Source: Artemia franciscana
Lineage: Eukaryota > Arthropoda > Branchiopoda > Anostraca > Artemiidae
Direction of reading: 5' to 3'
DNA length: 64,000 nucleotides
Assembly (NCBI RefSeq): GCF_032884065.1
Contig: NC_088879.1
Span: 21,996,038 to 22,060,037 of the forward strand
The translations under genes were made by a program, and so were the position numbers. The notes below the pieces were generated by a model. The model was not told the origin of the DNA, ran no database searches, and saw nothing but the letters and a program-made list of their open reading frames with translations. Position 1 is the stretch's first letter. Every line of letters starts with the position of its first letter. This document shows, piece by piece, positions 35,593-47,811 of this stretch.

Positions 35593-37343
35593 GTCAAACA
35601 GTTCGTGGTAACGAACTGTAGTAAGGAGCGACCCGGCTCAATAGTAACCAAAACCCTAAAAAATGGAATTTTGATACCAATACCTACATCAAAAGAATTG
35701 CATTTTAATGCTGATTTTGAATATATAAGTTTCATCAAGTTTAGTCTTACCCATCAAAAGTTACGAGCCTGAGCAAATTTGCGTTATTTTAGAAAATAGG
35801 GGGAAACGCCCCTTAGAAGTCATAGAATCTTGACGAAAATCACACCGTCAGATTCAGCGTATCAGAGAACCCTACTGTAGAAGTTTCAAGCTCCTATCTA
35901 CAAAAATGTGGAATTTTGTATTTTTTGCCAGAAGGCAGATCACGGATGCGTGTTTATTTGTTTTTTTGTTTTCTTGTTTTTTTTTGTTTTTTTTCCCAGG
36001 GTTGATCGTATCGACCCAGTTGTCCTAGAATGTTGCAAGAGGGCTCATTCTAACGGAAATAAAAAGTTCTAGTGCTCTTTTTAAGTGACAAAAAAAATTG
36101 GAGGGCACCTAGGCCCCCTCCCACGCTAATTATTTTCCCAAAGTCAACGGATCAAAATTCTGAGATAGCCATTTTATTCAGCGTAGTCGAAGAACCTTAT
36201 AACTATGTCTTTGGGGACGACTTACTCCCCCAAAGTTCCCGTGTGAGGGGCAACAAGTTACAAACTTTGACCAGTGCTTAAATATAGCAATGGTTATTGG
36301 GAAGTGTACAGGCGTTTTCAGGAGGATTTTTTTGGTTGGGGGAGGGGTTGAGAAGAGGGGGATATGCTGGGGGAACTTTCCATCGATAATTTGTCATGGG
36401 GGAAGAAAATCTCCATGAAGGGAGCGCAGGATTTACTAGCATTATTAAAAAAAAAAACAATGAAAAAATAAATGAGAAAAAGTTCTTTCAGCTGGAAGTA
36501 AGGAGCAGCATTAAAACTTAAAACAAACAGAAATTATTACCCATTTGAGGGGCTCACCTCCTCCTAATACTTCGCTCTTTACGCTAAAGTATTTTTAGTA
36601 ATTTCAACTATTTATTCTACGGCTTTTGTGATTCTGGGGTCATTCTTAATGAATTGGGACAAAATTTAAGCTTTAGTGTAAAGAGCGAGGATCTGACAAG
36701 GGGACGAGCCCCCTCATATATGTAATAAAAATATGAGAATACAAAAGTTCTTTACGTAAGCTAATTTATAAGTTACGTAAATCTTTTACTAGTAAAAATA
36801 TTCGTAAAAAATTAAAAATTCTAGTTGCCTTTTTAATTAACCAAAAAATCGGAGGGCAACTAGGCTTCCTCCCCCGCTCTTTTTTTCTCAAAATCATTTG
36901 ATCAAAATTATGAGAAAGCCATTTAGCCAAAAAAAAAATGCAAATTTTGTTTTAATTATTCCTCTGCGGAGAGCCAAAATCAAAACATGCATTGATTCAA
37001 AAACGTTCAGAAATTATATAAAAAAAAAAACAAGTTTTTTCAACTGAAAGTAAGGAGCGACATTAAAACTTAAAACGACATTAAAACTTAAAACTTAAAA
37101 CGACGACTAGAAATTACTTCGTATATGAAAGAGGCTGCTTCCTCATCAACGCCCCGCTCTTTACGCTAAAGTTTTTTACTGTTTTAAAAAGAAGAATTGA
37201 GAGAAAGAGTCAAACTTTAGCGTAAAGAGCGGGGCGTTGATGAGGAAGCAGCCTCTTTCATATACGAAGTAATTTCTGGTCGTTTTAAGTTTTAATGTCG
37301 CTCCTTACTTTCAGTTAAAAAAACTTGTTTTTTTTTATTTAAT
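35593..37343 (+). repeat. Family A repeat, full-length copy
   Basis: The 5' hairpin CAGTTCGTGGTAACGAACTG is intact and the terminal palindrome runs about 37035-37330. A short internal duplication (CGACATTAAAACTTAAAA) lies at the left palindrome arm near 37055-37100. The palindrome's variable block is GGCTGCTTCCTCATCAACG, matched on the right arm. Confidence 0.87.
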
Positions 37344-37571
37344 TTGCAAACAAGGACGTCTGGACATTTTGTGTCAGGGATGATGACGCACAAGGTGGCC
37401 AATGAGTTTTACGTGATGTATCTTAATAATGAGTTAGAGCTCTGCTAATTGGCTGCGATACCAGCTGACTTTACTACTTTTAGATTTTGTTCTTTGTGCT
37501 GATGCAGACAATCTAAAGTAAAAATTACCACTAAACATTCATGATGCTTGCATCAGGAAAATATTGAGAAC

Positions 37572-37613
<42 letters not shown>

Positions 37614-38487
37614 TTCTGTAAGAAAATACAGATATATTATTTCATAGTTCCTGTTTAGCTTAAAGCGATTCTACATGTATGGATGGATTTCAAAGGTATT
37701 AGCAACAAAGTAACTTCATGCGGTAAGTTAGAGCACCTATGAAGGAAGTAAGTGACAAGATTTCGTGCCCAGAAACTTGTTGGAATTTTAGGATATTGAA
37801 CGAGCAAATTAATTTTTTTTTTCTTTCGTGCATAATTTTTGGAAAACATTGTGTATAGTAGCGGTAATCCAACTTAAAGTTCAGGCCTGGCCTAAGCTTT
37901 TAAATTATAAATAGGCTGTATTGATATCTTGCAAACTACGCGTAAGGAAGGACGCAAAGACGCAAGGAAAATAGCAAAACAATTAGAGATAGACAATATG
38001 CTTTCAATTCAATTTCAATTCACCTTGCTCAAGTTTAAGCTTCGAAACAACTACTAAGCTGGGGAAATTAAATCAGCTTAGTAATGGCTTTCAGGAAAAA
38101 ATCAAATAGTCTTGTGAAATAGAAATAATTTAAAAATATTAATTTAGAAATTTCAAGACACAGAACACGAAGATCAAATAAGAAAAATTCAGGAAACCAG
38201 GGGATTTTGAAATGCCCACTTCCCGGGCATCGTACGGGATGTGGGATAAGATATCGATGAAAGAACCTAGTGGTCGGGGAAAATGCTATATAAGGCTAAG
38301 ATTTGAGATAAACTGAGCCTCGCTTCTTGGAATCGCTGGGCAAAGTACTTTTGGGACGGACCGGATTGTTTTGATTATCTATTGAAGTTGCTTTGATGTT
38401 CTATTGAAGTAACTCTAATAACTTCTTTTCCCTATGTGAATCAGTAGCGACAATTGTATTTATTATTATTGGTGGTGGTTTTATTTG
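37344..38487. other. Unassigned sequence with a poly(A) tract
   Basis: There is a pure A run of 36 bases at 37576-37611. No gene or known repeat is seen elsewhere in the interval. Confidence 0.4.
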
Positions 38488-40314
38488 TTATGGCACTTGG
38501 TATTAACCAAGTGACATATAGCAATCGTAAATTCTGTCGGTCTGTCTGTCTGTCGGTCTGCCGGTCCTGGTTTGGCTACTTTAGGCACTTCCAGGTAAGC
38601 TAAAACGATGAAATTTGGCGGGCGTATTAGGGACCGGACCAGATTCAATAATAAATAGTTGTTTTCCCGATTTGATCATCTGGGGGGAGTGGGGAGCCCG
38701 TTAATTCGGAAAAAATAGAAAAAATGAAGTATTTTTAACTTACGAACGGTTGATCAGATCTTAATAAACTTTGATGTTTGAAAGAATATCGTGTCTCAGA
38801 AATGTTACTTTAAATCCCGACCGGATCTGGTGACATTGGGGGGGGGGAGTTGGGAGAGGGGATTCTAACATCTTGGAAAATACTTGGAAACAGCCGGAAC
38901 GGATCCGCTCTCTTTAAGGTAGTTGGGTGGGGGGGATTAATTCTAAAAAATTAGAAAAAATGATGTAATTTTAACTTACGAACGGGTGATCGGATCTCAA
39001 TGAAATTTTACATTTAGAAGGATATCGTGTCTCAAAGCTCTTATTTTAGATCCCGATCGGATCTGGTGACATTGGGGGGAGTTTGGGGGAAACGCTTACA
39101 TTGGAGGGATAGGGATGAAACTTGGTGGGAAAAATAAGCAGAAGCCTTAGATACGTGATTTACATAATTGGAACGGATCCGCTCGATTGGGGGGAGGGGG
39201 TAATTCTGAAAAATTAGAAAAAATAACGTTTTTTTAACTTACGAAGGAGTAATCAGATCTTCATGAAACTTCATATTTAGAAGGACCTCGTAACTAAGAT
39301 CTCTTGTTTTAAATCTCAACTGGATCCAGCGTCATTGGAGGGCAGTTGGGGGGAGGGGGCCTGAAATCTTTGAAAATACTTAAAGCGAAGTGATCAGGAT
39401 GAAACTGGATGGGAAGAATAAAAACCTGTCTATGATACGTGACTGACATAATCAGATCGGATCTGCTCTCTTTGGTGAGTTGGGGGGGGGGTAATTTTGA
39501 AAAATAAGGTATATTTAACTTACGAAAGGGTGAACAGATCTTAATGAAATTTGATATTTAAAAGGATCTTGTGCTTTAAAGCTCTAGTTTTAAATTCCGA
39601 CAAGATCCTGTGACGTTGGGGGGAATTGGATGGGGGAACCAAAATTCTTGGAAAACGTGAAAATTGGGGAATTTTTATCTTACGAATAGGTGATCGGATC
39701 TTATTGAAATTTGATATTTAGAAGGAATTCTTGTCTCAGAGCTCTTTTTTCAAATCCCGACCAGATCTTTTCATATTGGGGGAATTGGAGGGGGAAATCT
39801 TGGAAAACACTTGGAGTGGAGGAATCGGGATGAAGATTGGTGGATAGGATAAGCAAATGTCCTTGATACGTGAGTGACGTAACCGTACTGGATTCGCTCT
39901 CTTTGGGGGAGTTGAGGGAGTTGTTCAGTGTTTTGTGAGTTTGGTGCTTCTGGACGTGCTAGGACAATGAAAATAGGTAGGTGTGTCAGGGACCTGCAAA
40001 AATTGACTTGATAAAGTCGTTTTCCCAGATTCGACCATCTGGGGGGGCTAAAGGGAGAGTAAAAATTAGAAAAAATGAGGTATTTATAACTTACGAGGGG
40101 GTGATCGGATCTTAATGAATTTCGATATTTAGAAAGACATCGTGACTCAGAGCTCTCATTTTAAATCCTGACCGGCATTAAGCCTCTGATTTTCCTTTTA
40201 AATCAATCTATTGATTCTTAGAATTTTGTTAGAGCTCATACCGTATGAGCTCTTGGCTCTTAGCTCTTCTTGCCTCGTCACAAGTGTCATATGAGCTCTT
40301 GGCTCTTGTTTTTA
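38488..40314 (+). repeat. Family B repeat, uninterrupted copy
   Basis: It starts with TATGG and CACTTGGTATTAACCAAGTG (38494-38513), then (GTCT)n-like sequence. Tandem ~280-base units have anchors at about 38903, 39174, 39460 and 39890. The intact LINE target site TAAAGGGA is at 40049-40056. The end at 40200-40314 shows GAGCTCTTGGCTCTTAGCTC phrases. It is collinear with the 27003-32672 copy, including the order of diverged units, so the tandem array was copied as a whole and did not expand separately. Confidence 0.88.
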
Positions 40315-40360
40315 GTTTAGTGTTGTTTTTTTTATCTTGTGCTGAGGAAGCCTAGTTTAT

Positions 40361-42076
40361 ATTAAATAAAAAAACAAGGTTTTTTAGCTGAAAGTAAGGA
40401 GCGACATTAAAACTTAAAACGAACAGAAATTATTTCGTATATGAAAGGGGCTGCTTCCTCATCAACGCCCCGCTCTTTACGCTGAAGTTTGACTCTTTCT
40501 CTCAACTCTGCTTTTTAAAACAGTAAAAAAAATTAGCGTAAAGAGCGGGGCGTTGATGAGGAAGCAGCCCCTTTCATATACGAAGTAATTTCTGTTCGTT
40601 TTAAGTTTTAATGTCGCTCCTTACTTTTAGCTAAAAAAAACTTGTTTTTTTTAATTTAATTCCTGAACGTTTTTGAATCAATGCATGTTTTGATTTTGGC
40701 TCTCCGTAGAGGAATAATTAACACGAAATTTTCAAGTTTTTTTTTGGCTAAATGGCTTTCTCATAGTTTTGATCGAATGATTTTGAGAAAAAAGGGAACG
40801 GTGGAGGAAGCCCAGTTGCCTTGCGATTTTTTGGTTACTTAAAAAGGCAACTAGAGCTTTTAATTTCTTACGAATGTTTTTATTAGTAAAAGATAAACGT
40901 AACTTATAAATTAGCTTACGTAACGAACTTTTGTAATCTCAAGTTTTTATTACATATATGAGGTGTTCACCCCCTCGTCAGTACCTTGCTCTTTACACTA
41001 AAGATTAAATTTTGTCCCAATTCATTAAGAATGACCCCTGAATCACAAAAGCCGTAGAATAAATAGTTGAAATCACTAAAAATACTTTAGCGTAAAGAGC
41101 GAGGTATTAGGAGGAGGTGAGCCCCTCATATGCGTAATAATTTCTGTTTGTTTTAAGTTTTAATGCTGCTCCTTATTTCCAGTTGAAAAAACTTTTCATA
41201 TTTATTTTTTCATTGTTTTTTATTTTTTAAATAATGCTAGAAAATCCTGCGCTCCCTTCATGGAAATTTTCTTCCCCCATGACCAATTCCTCGATGGAAA
41301 GTTCCCCCAACATATCTCCCTCTTGTCAACCCCTCCTCCCAACCAAAAAATCCCCCTGAAAACGTCTGTACACTTCCCAATAACCATTACTATATGTAAG
41401 CACTGGTCAAAGTTTGTAACTTGTAGCTCCTCCCACAGGGATTGTGGGGGAGTAAGTCGTCCCCAAAGACATAGTTATAAGGTTTTTCGACTATGCTGAA
41501 TAAAACGGCTATCTCAGATTTTTCATCCGTTGACTTTTGGAAAATAATTAGCGTGGGAGGGGGCCTAGGTGCCCTCCAGTTTTTTTGGTCACTTAAAAAG
41601 AGCACTAGAACTTTTCATTTCCGTCAGAAATAGCCCTCTTGCAAGATTCTAGGACCACTGGGTCGATACGATCACCCCTGGGGAAATGAAAAAAAAAAAA
41701 AACAAACAAACAAATGAACACGCATCCGTGATCTGCCTTCTGGCAAAAAATATAAAATTCCACATTTTTGTAGATAGGAGCTTGAAACTTCTACAATAGG
41801 GTTCTCTGATACACTGAATCTGATGCTGTGATTTTCGTTAAGATTATATGACTTTTAGGGGGTGTTTCCCCCTATTTTCTAAAATATGGCAAATTTTCTC
41901 AGGCTCGTAGCTTTTGATGGGTAAGACTAAACTTGATGAAACTTATATATTTCAAATCAACATTAAAATGCGATTCTTTTGATGTAGCTATTGATATCAA
42001 AATTCCATTTTTTAGATTTTTGGTTACTATTGAGCCGGGTCGCTCCTTACTACAGTTCGTTACCACGAAGTGTTTT
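40361..42076 (-). repeat. Family A repeat, full-length copy
   Basis: The palindrome is at 40370-40655 (plus-strand left side) and the 5' hairpin at 42055-42076, with one mismatch: CGTTACCACGAAGTG. The frames at 41260-41605 and 41933-42166 recur in other copies only as repeat-derived sequence. Confidence 0.86.
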
Positions 42077-42204
42077 ATACAGGCGAAATATCCGTGTTAT
42101 CTTAGTCTTTCATCTCTTTTCTCTTTGCTGGTCGTAGTCTTGTTTGAGGTTTTTTGTTGTTGTTGAGTTTTATCTCTCTTTGTTGTTTGATGCCCTCTTT
42201 CCAA

Positions 42205-42495
42205 TAAACGTTCAAAAATTAAATAAAAAAACAAGTTTTTTAAATGAAAGTAAGGAGCGACATTAAAACCTAAAACGAACAGAGAAAGGGGCTGCTTCCT
42301 CATCAACGCCCCACTCTTTACGCTAAAGTTTTTTACTGTTTTAAAAAGAAGAGTTGAGAGAAAGAGTCAAACTTTAGTGTAAAGAGTGGGGCGTTGATGA
42401 GGAAGAAGCCCCTTTCATATATGAAGTAATTTCTGTTCGTTTTAAGTTTTAATCGCTCCTTACTTTCAGTTAAAAAAACTTGTTTTTTTATTTAA
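42205..42495. repeat. Solo family A palindrome
   Basis: Only the terminal palindrome is present, bounded by AATTAAATAAAAAAACAAG and CTTGTTTTTTTATTTAATAA. It shows that the palindrome can exist, and perhaps move, without the rest of family A. Confidence 0.85.
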
Positions 42496-42904
42496 TAAAA
42501 AATAAGCATCTAAGTCATATGGCTCGTTACTATAGTCACCGTGAAGACTGGTTCAATTAAAATTCAATGTCAATTCTAAACTGTTCTAGTATTGCTAATG
42601 AAAGCAGAAATGGTAAGAATACAAACAAGTTACCAGGTGGGTGTCAAAATACTTAGTCCATACAATTTTAATCCTGTGGATTTCTTACAAATAAGATAGG
42701 AACTATAGGAGTAAAAAGTGGGTTGGAAAACCTAAAAATGATCTTCCTAGAAAATCAGAGACTATAAATATATTGCAATATATAAACTGGGTTAATAAAT
42801 TCCGACGGGCCTGCGGTGGAACTATAATTTTTTAGAAGCACCAAAGACAGTGATATCCACATAGATACTATGATTTGTACTGAAAATATAAATTTTAAAC
42901 TCAC

Positions 42905-43066
42905 CAAAGTCTGGCGAAGGGTAAACGTTTATGGAGTTATCTATGAGCCAAGAAGAAACTACAACAAGTTCAGAAAGTTTCTGATGCATATTGCATTGCA
43001 GAATGCCATCGTTACCAAGATAGACTCGGGCATCCTCTACTGTAGCTCTATGGTCCTCGTCAATAA
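42905..43066 (-). CDS. Dscam-like exon: first half of Ig2
   Basis: The 162-base exon has acceptor TTTTTTTCTCAG before 43066 and donor TTTG|GTGAGT after 42905 (minus strand). It encodes DEDHRATVEDARVYLGNDG, ILQCNMHQKLSELVVVSSW and LIDNSINVYPSPDF. The Ig strand B Cys (LQC) and strand C Trp (SSW) are present, with the Dscam-specific L-V-x-V-x-SW and IYPS-like segments. Phases are 1 and 1, and both neighbours fit: the upstream exon ends in A, giving ATT, and the downstream one starts with AT, giving GAT. In Dscam1 of insects and crustaceans this half-domain is exon 4, which is duplicated into alternatively spliced arrays. Only one version is visible here. There is no internal stop. Confidence 0.88.
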
Positions 43067-43129
43067 CTGAGAAAAAAAGGAATTATCGTTAGAAGCTTTT
43101 TTTACTTTTTAACCATAAATTTGTAGAAA

Positions 43130-43500
43130 ATTGGTCTTCCTTTAGGTTGAAACCACTTTTTTTAATCAGCAAGGACATAACATATGTGCAAACAATCTTT
43201 CTGCACCTAAATTCCTCCCATGCAGAAAATTTCCCCACAAAAAGGAATCCGTACATTGCCCAGTAATAAGTACAACTTGTAAACAACGGGCAAACTACAT
43301 AACTTTAAGCCCGTTCCCCGGGGCTATGGGGACACTTCATTTGCGGAAGTTTTACAGTGAAACATCTACAGTACGGTTCTTCATTAGTGGGATTTTCATT
43401 AAGATTTCTTGACCTTTCGGGGACGTTTCCCCTGGTGGCAGTCCTGGCGTCCCTCATTCCCAAGGCAAAATCTTGATTAGCAGCCCCTTCCTCTCTTGTC
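43130..43500 (-). repeat. Ancient family A relic
   Basis: TTCCTCCCATGCAGAAAATT, then CCGTACATTGCCCAGTAATA, then CCGGGGCTATGGGG parallel the family A order (a TCCTCCATGG block, GTACACTTCCCAATAACC, CCACAGGGACTGTGGGG), but heavily diverged. Confidence 0.5.
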
Positions 43501-44200
43501 TTCAACAAAATTTTCTGGCCAAATTTTGATTAAATTTTCATTTATTAACAAAATTATTTTCAATATCTTAGTTAACTAATAAGTTTATTTCCTTTTATTA
43601 TTTTTTGTTCACTATTTAAATTATTCAATTATTGTAAATTGTTTTTATTTAATTATTTTAAATATTACTACTTTATTCTTTTTTTATTTATTTTTATTTT
43701 ACTAATCAATAATTTATCAATTATTTTCATTTATTAACTGTTGCTTTAAGAAATTACATGATCATTATAACTACTAAATGGCTGTAATGATTATAACCGT
43801 TGACCTTTTGGGGACGTTTACATTGGTGCAGTTCAGGCCTCTTTTGTTCCCAGGAGAAAATCATAATTGCCCCCCCCCCATCCTGTCTCTTACAAAATTT
43901 TCAGGGCAAACTTTAACAAATTTTCATTTATGAACAAAATTATTTTCAATTTATTGATTAACTAACAATTTTTTTTTAAGTTACTATTTAAATTATTTAT
44001 TATAGTAAATCTTTTTATTATAATTAGTTTTATTTAATTGTTTTTATTCTTCAATTGTTTCTAACTTATTAATTACTAATTTATTAATTAGTTTCATTTG
44101 TTATCTAAACCCTCTACTCTATTAATGATATTTCAAAAATTACGAATTCATTATAACCATTAAATTATTGGTTCGAAATTTTGCGTCTCAAAAAATTCTG
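43410..44200. repeat. Two tandem copies of a ~395 bp AT-rich unit
   Basis: GGGGACGTTTCCCCTGG (about 43421) and GGGGACGTTTACATTGG (about 43818) each start a unit with a CCCCCC- or CCCCTTCC-containing stretch, TTTTCATTTATTAACAAAAT, TTATTTTCAAT and a long T/A tract. Period is about 395 bases. No coding. Confidence 0.7.
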
Positions 44201-44204
44201 CACC

Positions 44205-44462
44205 TGAGGCAAGAGCATTTTCTGTCTCTCTCCTAAGAATACCACTGATTACCCCTCTTTTTCCGAAACCAGGCAATTTTTCTCATGCTCTTAGCTTTTG
44301 ATGGGTAAAGTTAAAAATAATAAAATTATACGTTTTGAATCAGAGCAAAATTTTTTTGAAGTCTTGATTGCTACTAAAATTTCTTTGTTTTGAGGTTTCA
44401 GTTACTATCGGGTCTAGTTGCTCGAAACTTATAATTCGTTACCGGGACCTGTTTGGAACAAC
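44205..44462 (-). repeat. Ancient family A 5' end relic
   Basis: The order CTCATGCTCTTAGCTTTTGA, TTTTTTGAAGTCTTGATTGC, TACTATCGGGTCTAGTTGC and TTCGTTACCGGGACCTGTTT parallels the inverse of the family A 5' end but is strongly diverged. It shows the family has been active over a long time at this locus. Confidence 0.55.
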
Positions 44463-44810
44463 CTAGGAATCCATTCTAAATAAAAAATGTTATGATTATG
44501 CAGTTGGCTAAAAAAAAATAAGAGGGAAGTCAAAAAAGTGGTCACTATACCCATTCAGGGTCATTATCACGATTCTGTCTGAGGTGGAGTTCATTTGGTG
44601 TGCTTTATCCAGATATTTTGTACAGTTAATGCATTAGGGTAATTTATCCCTCTCGGAAGATAATGGTGCATCAACTTTCCTGCTTCAGAGTACAAAGATT
44701 CAACGGATATATTTTAGACAAATTTTTTCTTCAGCATCCCCACTTGAGGCTTAAAAAAAAAATAGAAATAAGGTAAACAGTGATGCATATCTCTCTTTAA
44801 TACTACTTAC

Positions 44811-44982
44811 TTCCCGCAATTTTTATTGGTCTACTCCATATCTTTCCGAAAGTATTTGAAGCCTCACATCGTAACGTGGTCGCATGTACATCAGGCCGAA
44901 AATCTCTTGGAGAAAAGGGCTTGAAAGTTATAGTTCCATTTCTGATAATTCTCAAGTTATCGATGCTGCTTATTTGTTTGCC
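44811..44982 (-). CDS. Dscam-like exon: second half of Ig1
   Basis: The 172-base exon has acceptor TTTGATTGCAG before 44982 and donor GGAA|GTAAGT after 44811 (minus strand). It encodes GKQISSIDNLRIIRNGTITF, then KPFSPRDFRPDVHATTLRCE, then ASNTFGKIWSRPIKIAG. The NGTLxxxPF, (R/Q)xDVHATxxRC and ASNxFGxIxSRxVxI patterns are hallmarks of the first Ig domain of arthropod Dscam. It starts in phase 0 and ends in phase 1, matching the exon at 42905-43066 after a 1744-base intron. A DNA transposon lies only about 270 bases upstream of its acceptor. The exon for the first half of Ig1 and the signal peptide were not found in the window. Confidence 0.87.
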
Positions 44983-45252
44983 CTGCAATCAAACAAATTT
45001 TAAAACTAACATTAACTTGCAGTAAAGCTCATACTGTATCTTAAAACTACCTATTAAAAAATTACCTAAAAACTTAAAAGAAAGCAAAAAGCGATGTTAA
45101 AACTCAAAACGAGCAAAACTAAGGTCATACAATATTTTACACTTAAAACTAACATAAATTATTATAGTATTATGGTATTAAATTACTATGAAAAAAATAT
45201 ATTACTATGTATAAGTTATTATATAATTACTAATTATTAGAACATAACGTCG

Positions 45253-45283
45253 CTGTTACGCCTAAAGGTCGTAACTGACATTT
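45253..45283 (+). repeat. Terminal inverted repeat, left
   Basis: 31 bases starting CTGTTACGCCTAAAGG and ending CTGACATTT. They are identical to the reverse complement of 48615-48645. Confidence 0.9.
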
Positions 45284-45827
45284 CGACAAAAACTGTTTGT
45301 TAAGCTGTTCGAAAGGTAGAATCAGCAGGGAAATGTATGTTCAGTCAAACTTTGAGTATGTAAAATATGGGCTTTCGGCTGGTTAACAGAGGTTTTTGCT
45401 AAGTTAAACCGATTGGTCTACAAGGCAGATACGATATCTACTTGTAACAGAAATTTTAGCCTGGCGTCAGATAAGAGTTTTAATACAAACATATAAAGTG
45501 CAACAGGACTCAAGTTTTTTTCTTTTGTTATTCAGCTACCAGAATAAAAGGAACTCAATCTGGAACGGATACACTTAAAGATCTTCCGGATCCTCTTCTT
45601 TGACGTCTAACTCATCCAAGGCGTCCCTGGTCGATTCCAATGAAGGAAGAACAGCGTAGTACTCGTGGAAAGTCCTGGGGACTACAAGAGTATAGCATAA
45701 GTCAATCAAATCTTTTTATTTCGCTGGAGGAAAAGGAATTTGCCCCTCGTGTGCACTGACGAGCTGCAAGGAGTTTTCGTTGAGTGTCATTCTACGTCGT
45801 GATTCGTTCACCTTTAAGACTTAAAAT

Positions 45828-47554
45828 TCAGAGTCGTAGTCGTACCTGAAATGGATCTCTGTTGGCCGCTCTATCGAGTAGTTGAGCCACTTTATCGAAT
45901 TCCATTTCACATGCAGACTTTTCCCCATCGACCCCGTAGGCCCATTTTCTGTTTCTCAAGATAGTGTCAGCAGTTTGCTTGAGGTCCAGCCAAAAACTGT
46001 AGTCATCGATCACGTACACCTTATATGGCTCAGGGTTAGTTCTGGCTATTAGGCAGATGGTTCTCCAGTTTTCGATAGAAAACACAGGTAAGTTTTTGGC
46101 TGCTATTTCGATGCATGAGTGCATGCTGTCCCCTTCCTGCTGAGAATGGCCACTTTCAAGAAATATATGATTCATTTCTTGGACGTGATGCAGTGTCCGA
46201 ACAGCATATAAAACAGGAAGGCAACAAATTGGTTTTTGAACTGCCCACAGCAACCACCAGTAACAAAATAGAATTTCCTGTAGTTGGTATACTCTTTCAG
46301 AATGTTATACATCAGCATAGCGACTTGATTGGCGCCTCTTTGCCCTTTTGTCTGTTCCCAAAGGTTGCAGTGAGCCTCTTTGGCTACCAAATTGAAAATC
46401 GTCATGTTATAAACTGCTAGTTTTCTTTTTTAAAAGATAGGACCGATCTCTGCTCTGAGAGTTTCAAGGACTCTTTTTAAGTCCATATTCAGCAACATAG
46501 CGCTCTCCAGTCTTTCCTTATTGTTCAGAATATCATCTTTTATCGCATTTTTAACCTCGCGAGCACGTTTTGCTCTTGACTGGTGCTGCTGAAGTGACTC
46601 AGCCTCGTTTTCTTTTTCTCCTTTAATAAATAAGTAGTATTGGGTGCATGCATGGCATTGATCCTTTTTGGGAGTGTGGAAAGATAAGTTCAACGATTTG
46701 AAAATTTTTATGTAGATACTTTTACACACAGGATCTCGTCGGCTGCTCAAGCAGGTATCAGTGTACATTTTGGACTGGCTAAATTCAGAGCTTAGATAGA
46801 GTCTTGTAGAATTTGCCCGACAATAGTGCAACTCAACTGCAGGAAAACTGCTAATGTGATCTCTCGCGTAAGCTAACTGATCATCCGTTAGTCTCTTAGA
46901 GACTAGATTCTTGGGACTTGACATATTTCTTCTATCTCTGCCAGCGGTTCCACTATTGGTTTTCTTCTTGACACATCAAGCAAAAATCTTTTCACCAAGT
47001 CCCAGAGTTGCCAAGAAAACTTCTTGCATACCTTTCTACACGTAATATTCACTTCTAATGTGTAAGAAAGTGAGTTTTGCCGCCGTGAACTGCTGGCACT
47101 TGTCGTTCTCTCACCAACTGGCTTCTTCGTCACACACTTCGAAACGAACTGTCTCTGTGACTCCATGGAGCATAACTCCTTGCCTAGCAGCCAGAAGCTT
47201 TCGAATATAGCTTTTGGAGCATCTTGATCAACAGTTTTGCACTCGAGTTTGTATTTTGCAACTAAATTCCTTTACTTCTTTTGCAGGAATAACTTTTTGT
47301 GTTTTCTGTGCTGTGTATTCTTGTCTGGCAGCATGTTTCTTTTTCCTGTCAATATAGGTCTCTTTCTTTCTTTTGGGATGTTGTTCTGTGTTTCTTCTTT
47401 CAGCTGATGTCTGATCATCAACAACATCCAGTTCTGTGGCAGACACTTCTGGAACAGTTGCTCTGGAACAGTCGCTAATGTCTACTTCAATAAAACTTTC
47501 CTGATTGGGAGTTTCCCCGTCACTGTCTGAGCTTGAGCCATCCTTGTCTGGCAC
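45828..47554 (-). pseudogene. Transposase-like protein of the 3.4 kb element, broken
   Basis: The gene reads on the minus strand in pieces. There is a charged N-terminus (47554-47228) with KRKKETYIDRKKKHAARQ. Next come AIFESFWLLGKELC (about 47200) and MESQRQFVSKCVTKKP (to 46903). Next is DDQLAYARDHISSFPAVELH with a Cys pair (DQCHAC) and MDLKRVLETLRAE. After a stop at 46430 the same frame continues with KRKLAVYNMTIFNLVAKEAH, GQRGANQVAMLMYN and VTGGCCGQFKNQF. A frameshift near 46200 leads to FLESGHSQQEGDSMHSCIE. The last three segments match the D-x-C-x-GQN and F-x-x-GHSQ-x-x-x-DSMH motifs of a widespread eukaryotic transposon-linked family (I recall DUF7869-type). A DDE/RNase H-like nuclease role is inference. 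Total breaks are one stop and at least three frameshifts. Confidence 0.72.
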
Positions 47555-47811
47555 TCAAGCCTTGTCCTTGGGATCATCATCTGAATCAGATGACAAATCT
47601 TCGTTATTGTCATCTTCTATGAGCCTCCGAATCTATTCCTCTGAAAGTGCAGTCCTCTTTGGCATTTTGCTGCCTGAAAGAGAGTTCTGTTTCATTCAAA
47701 GTTCTTCAACAAGGTAATGCTGGAAAAAATACAAATCAAAACCGAACTACAAGACTCCAACTAGATTACTGCACAAAAATTATAAAACAAAATACGGATA
47801 GGCCTAATTAT

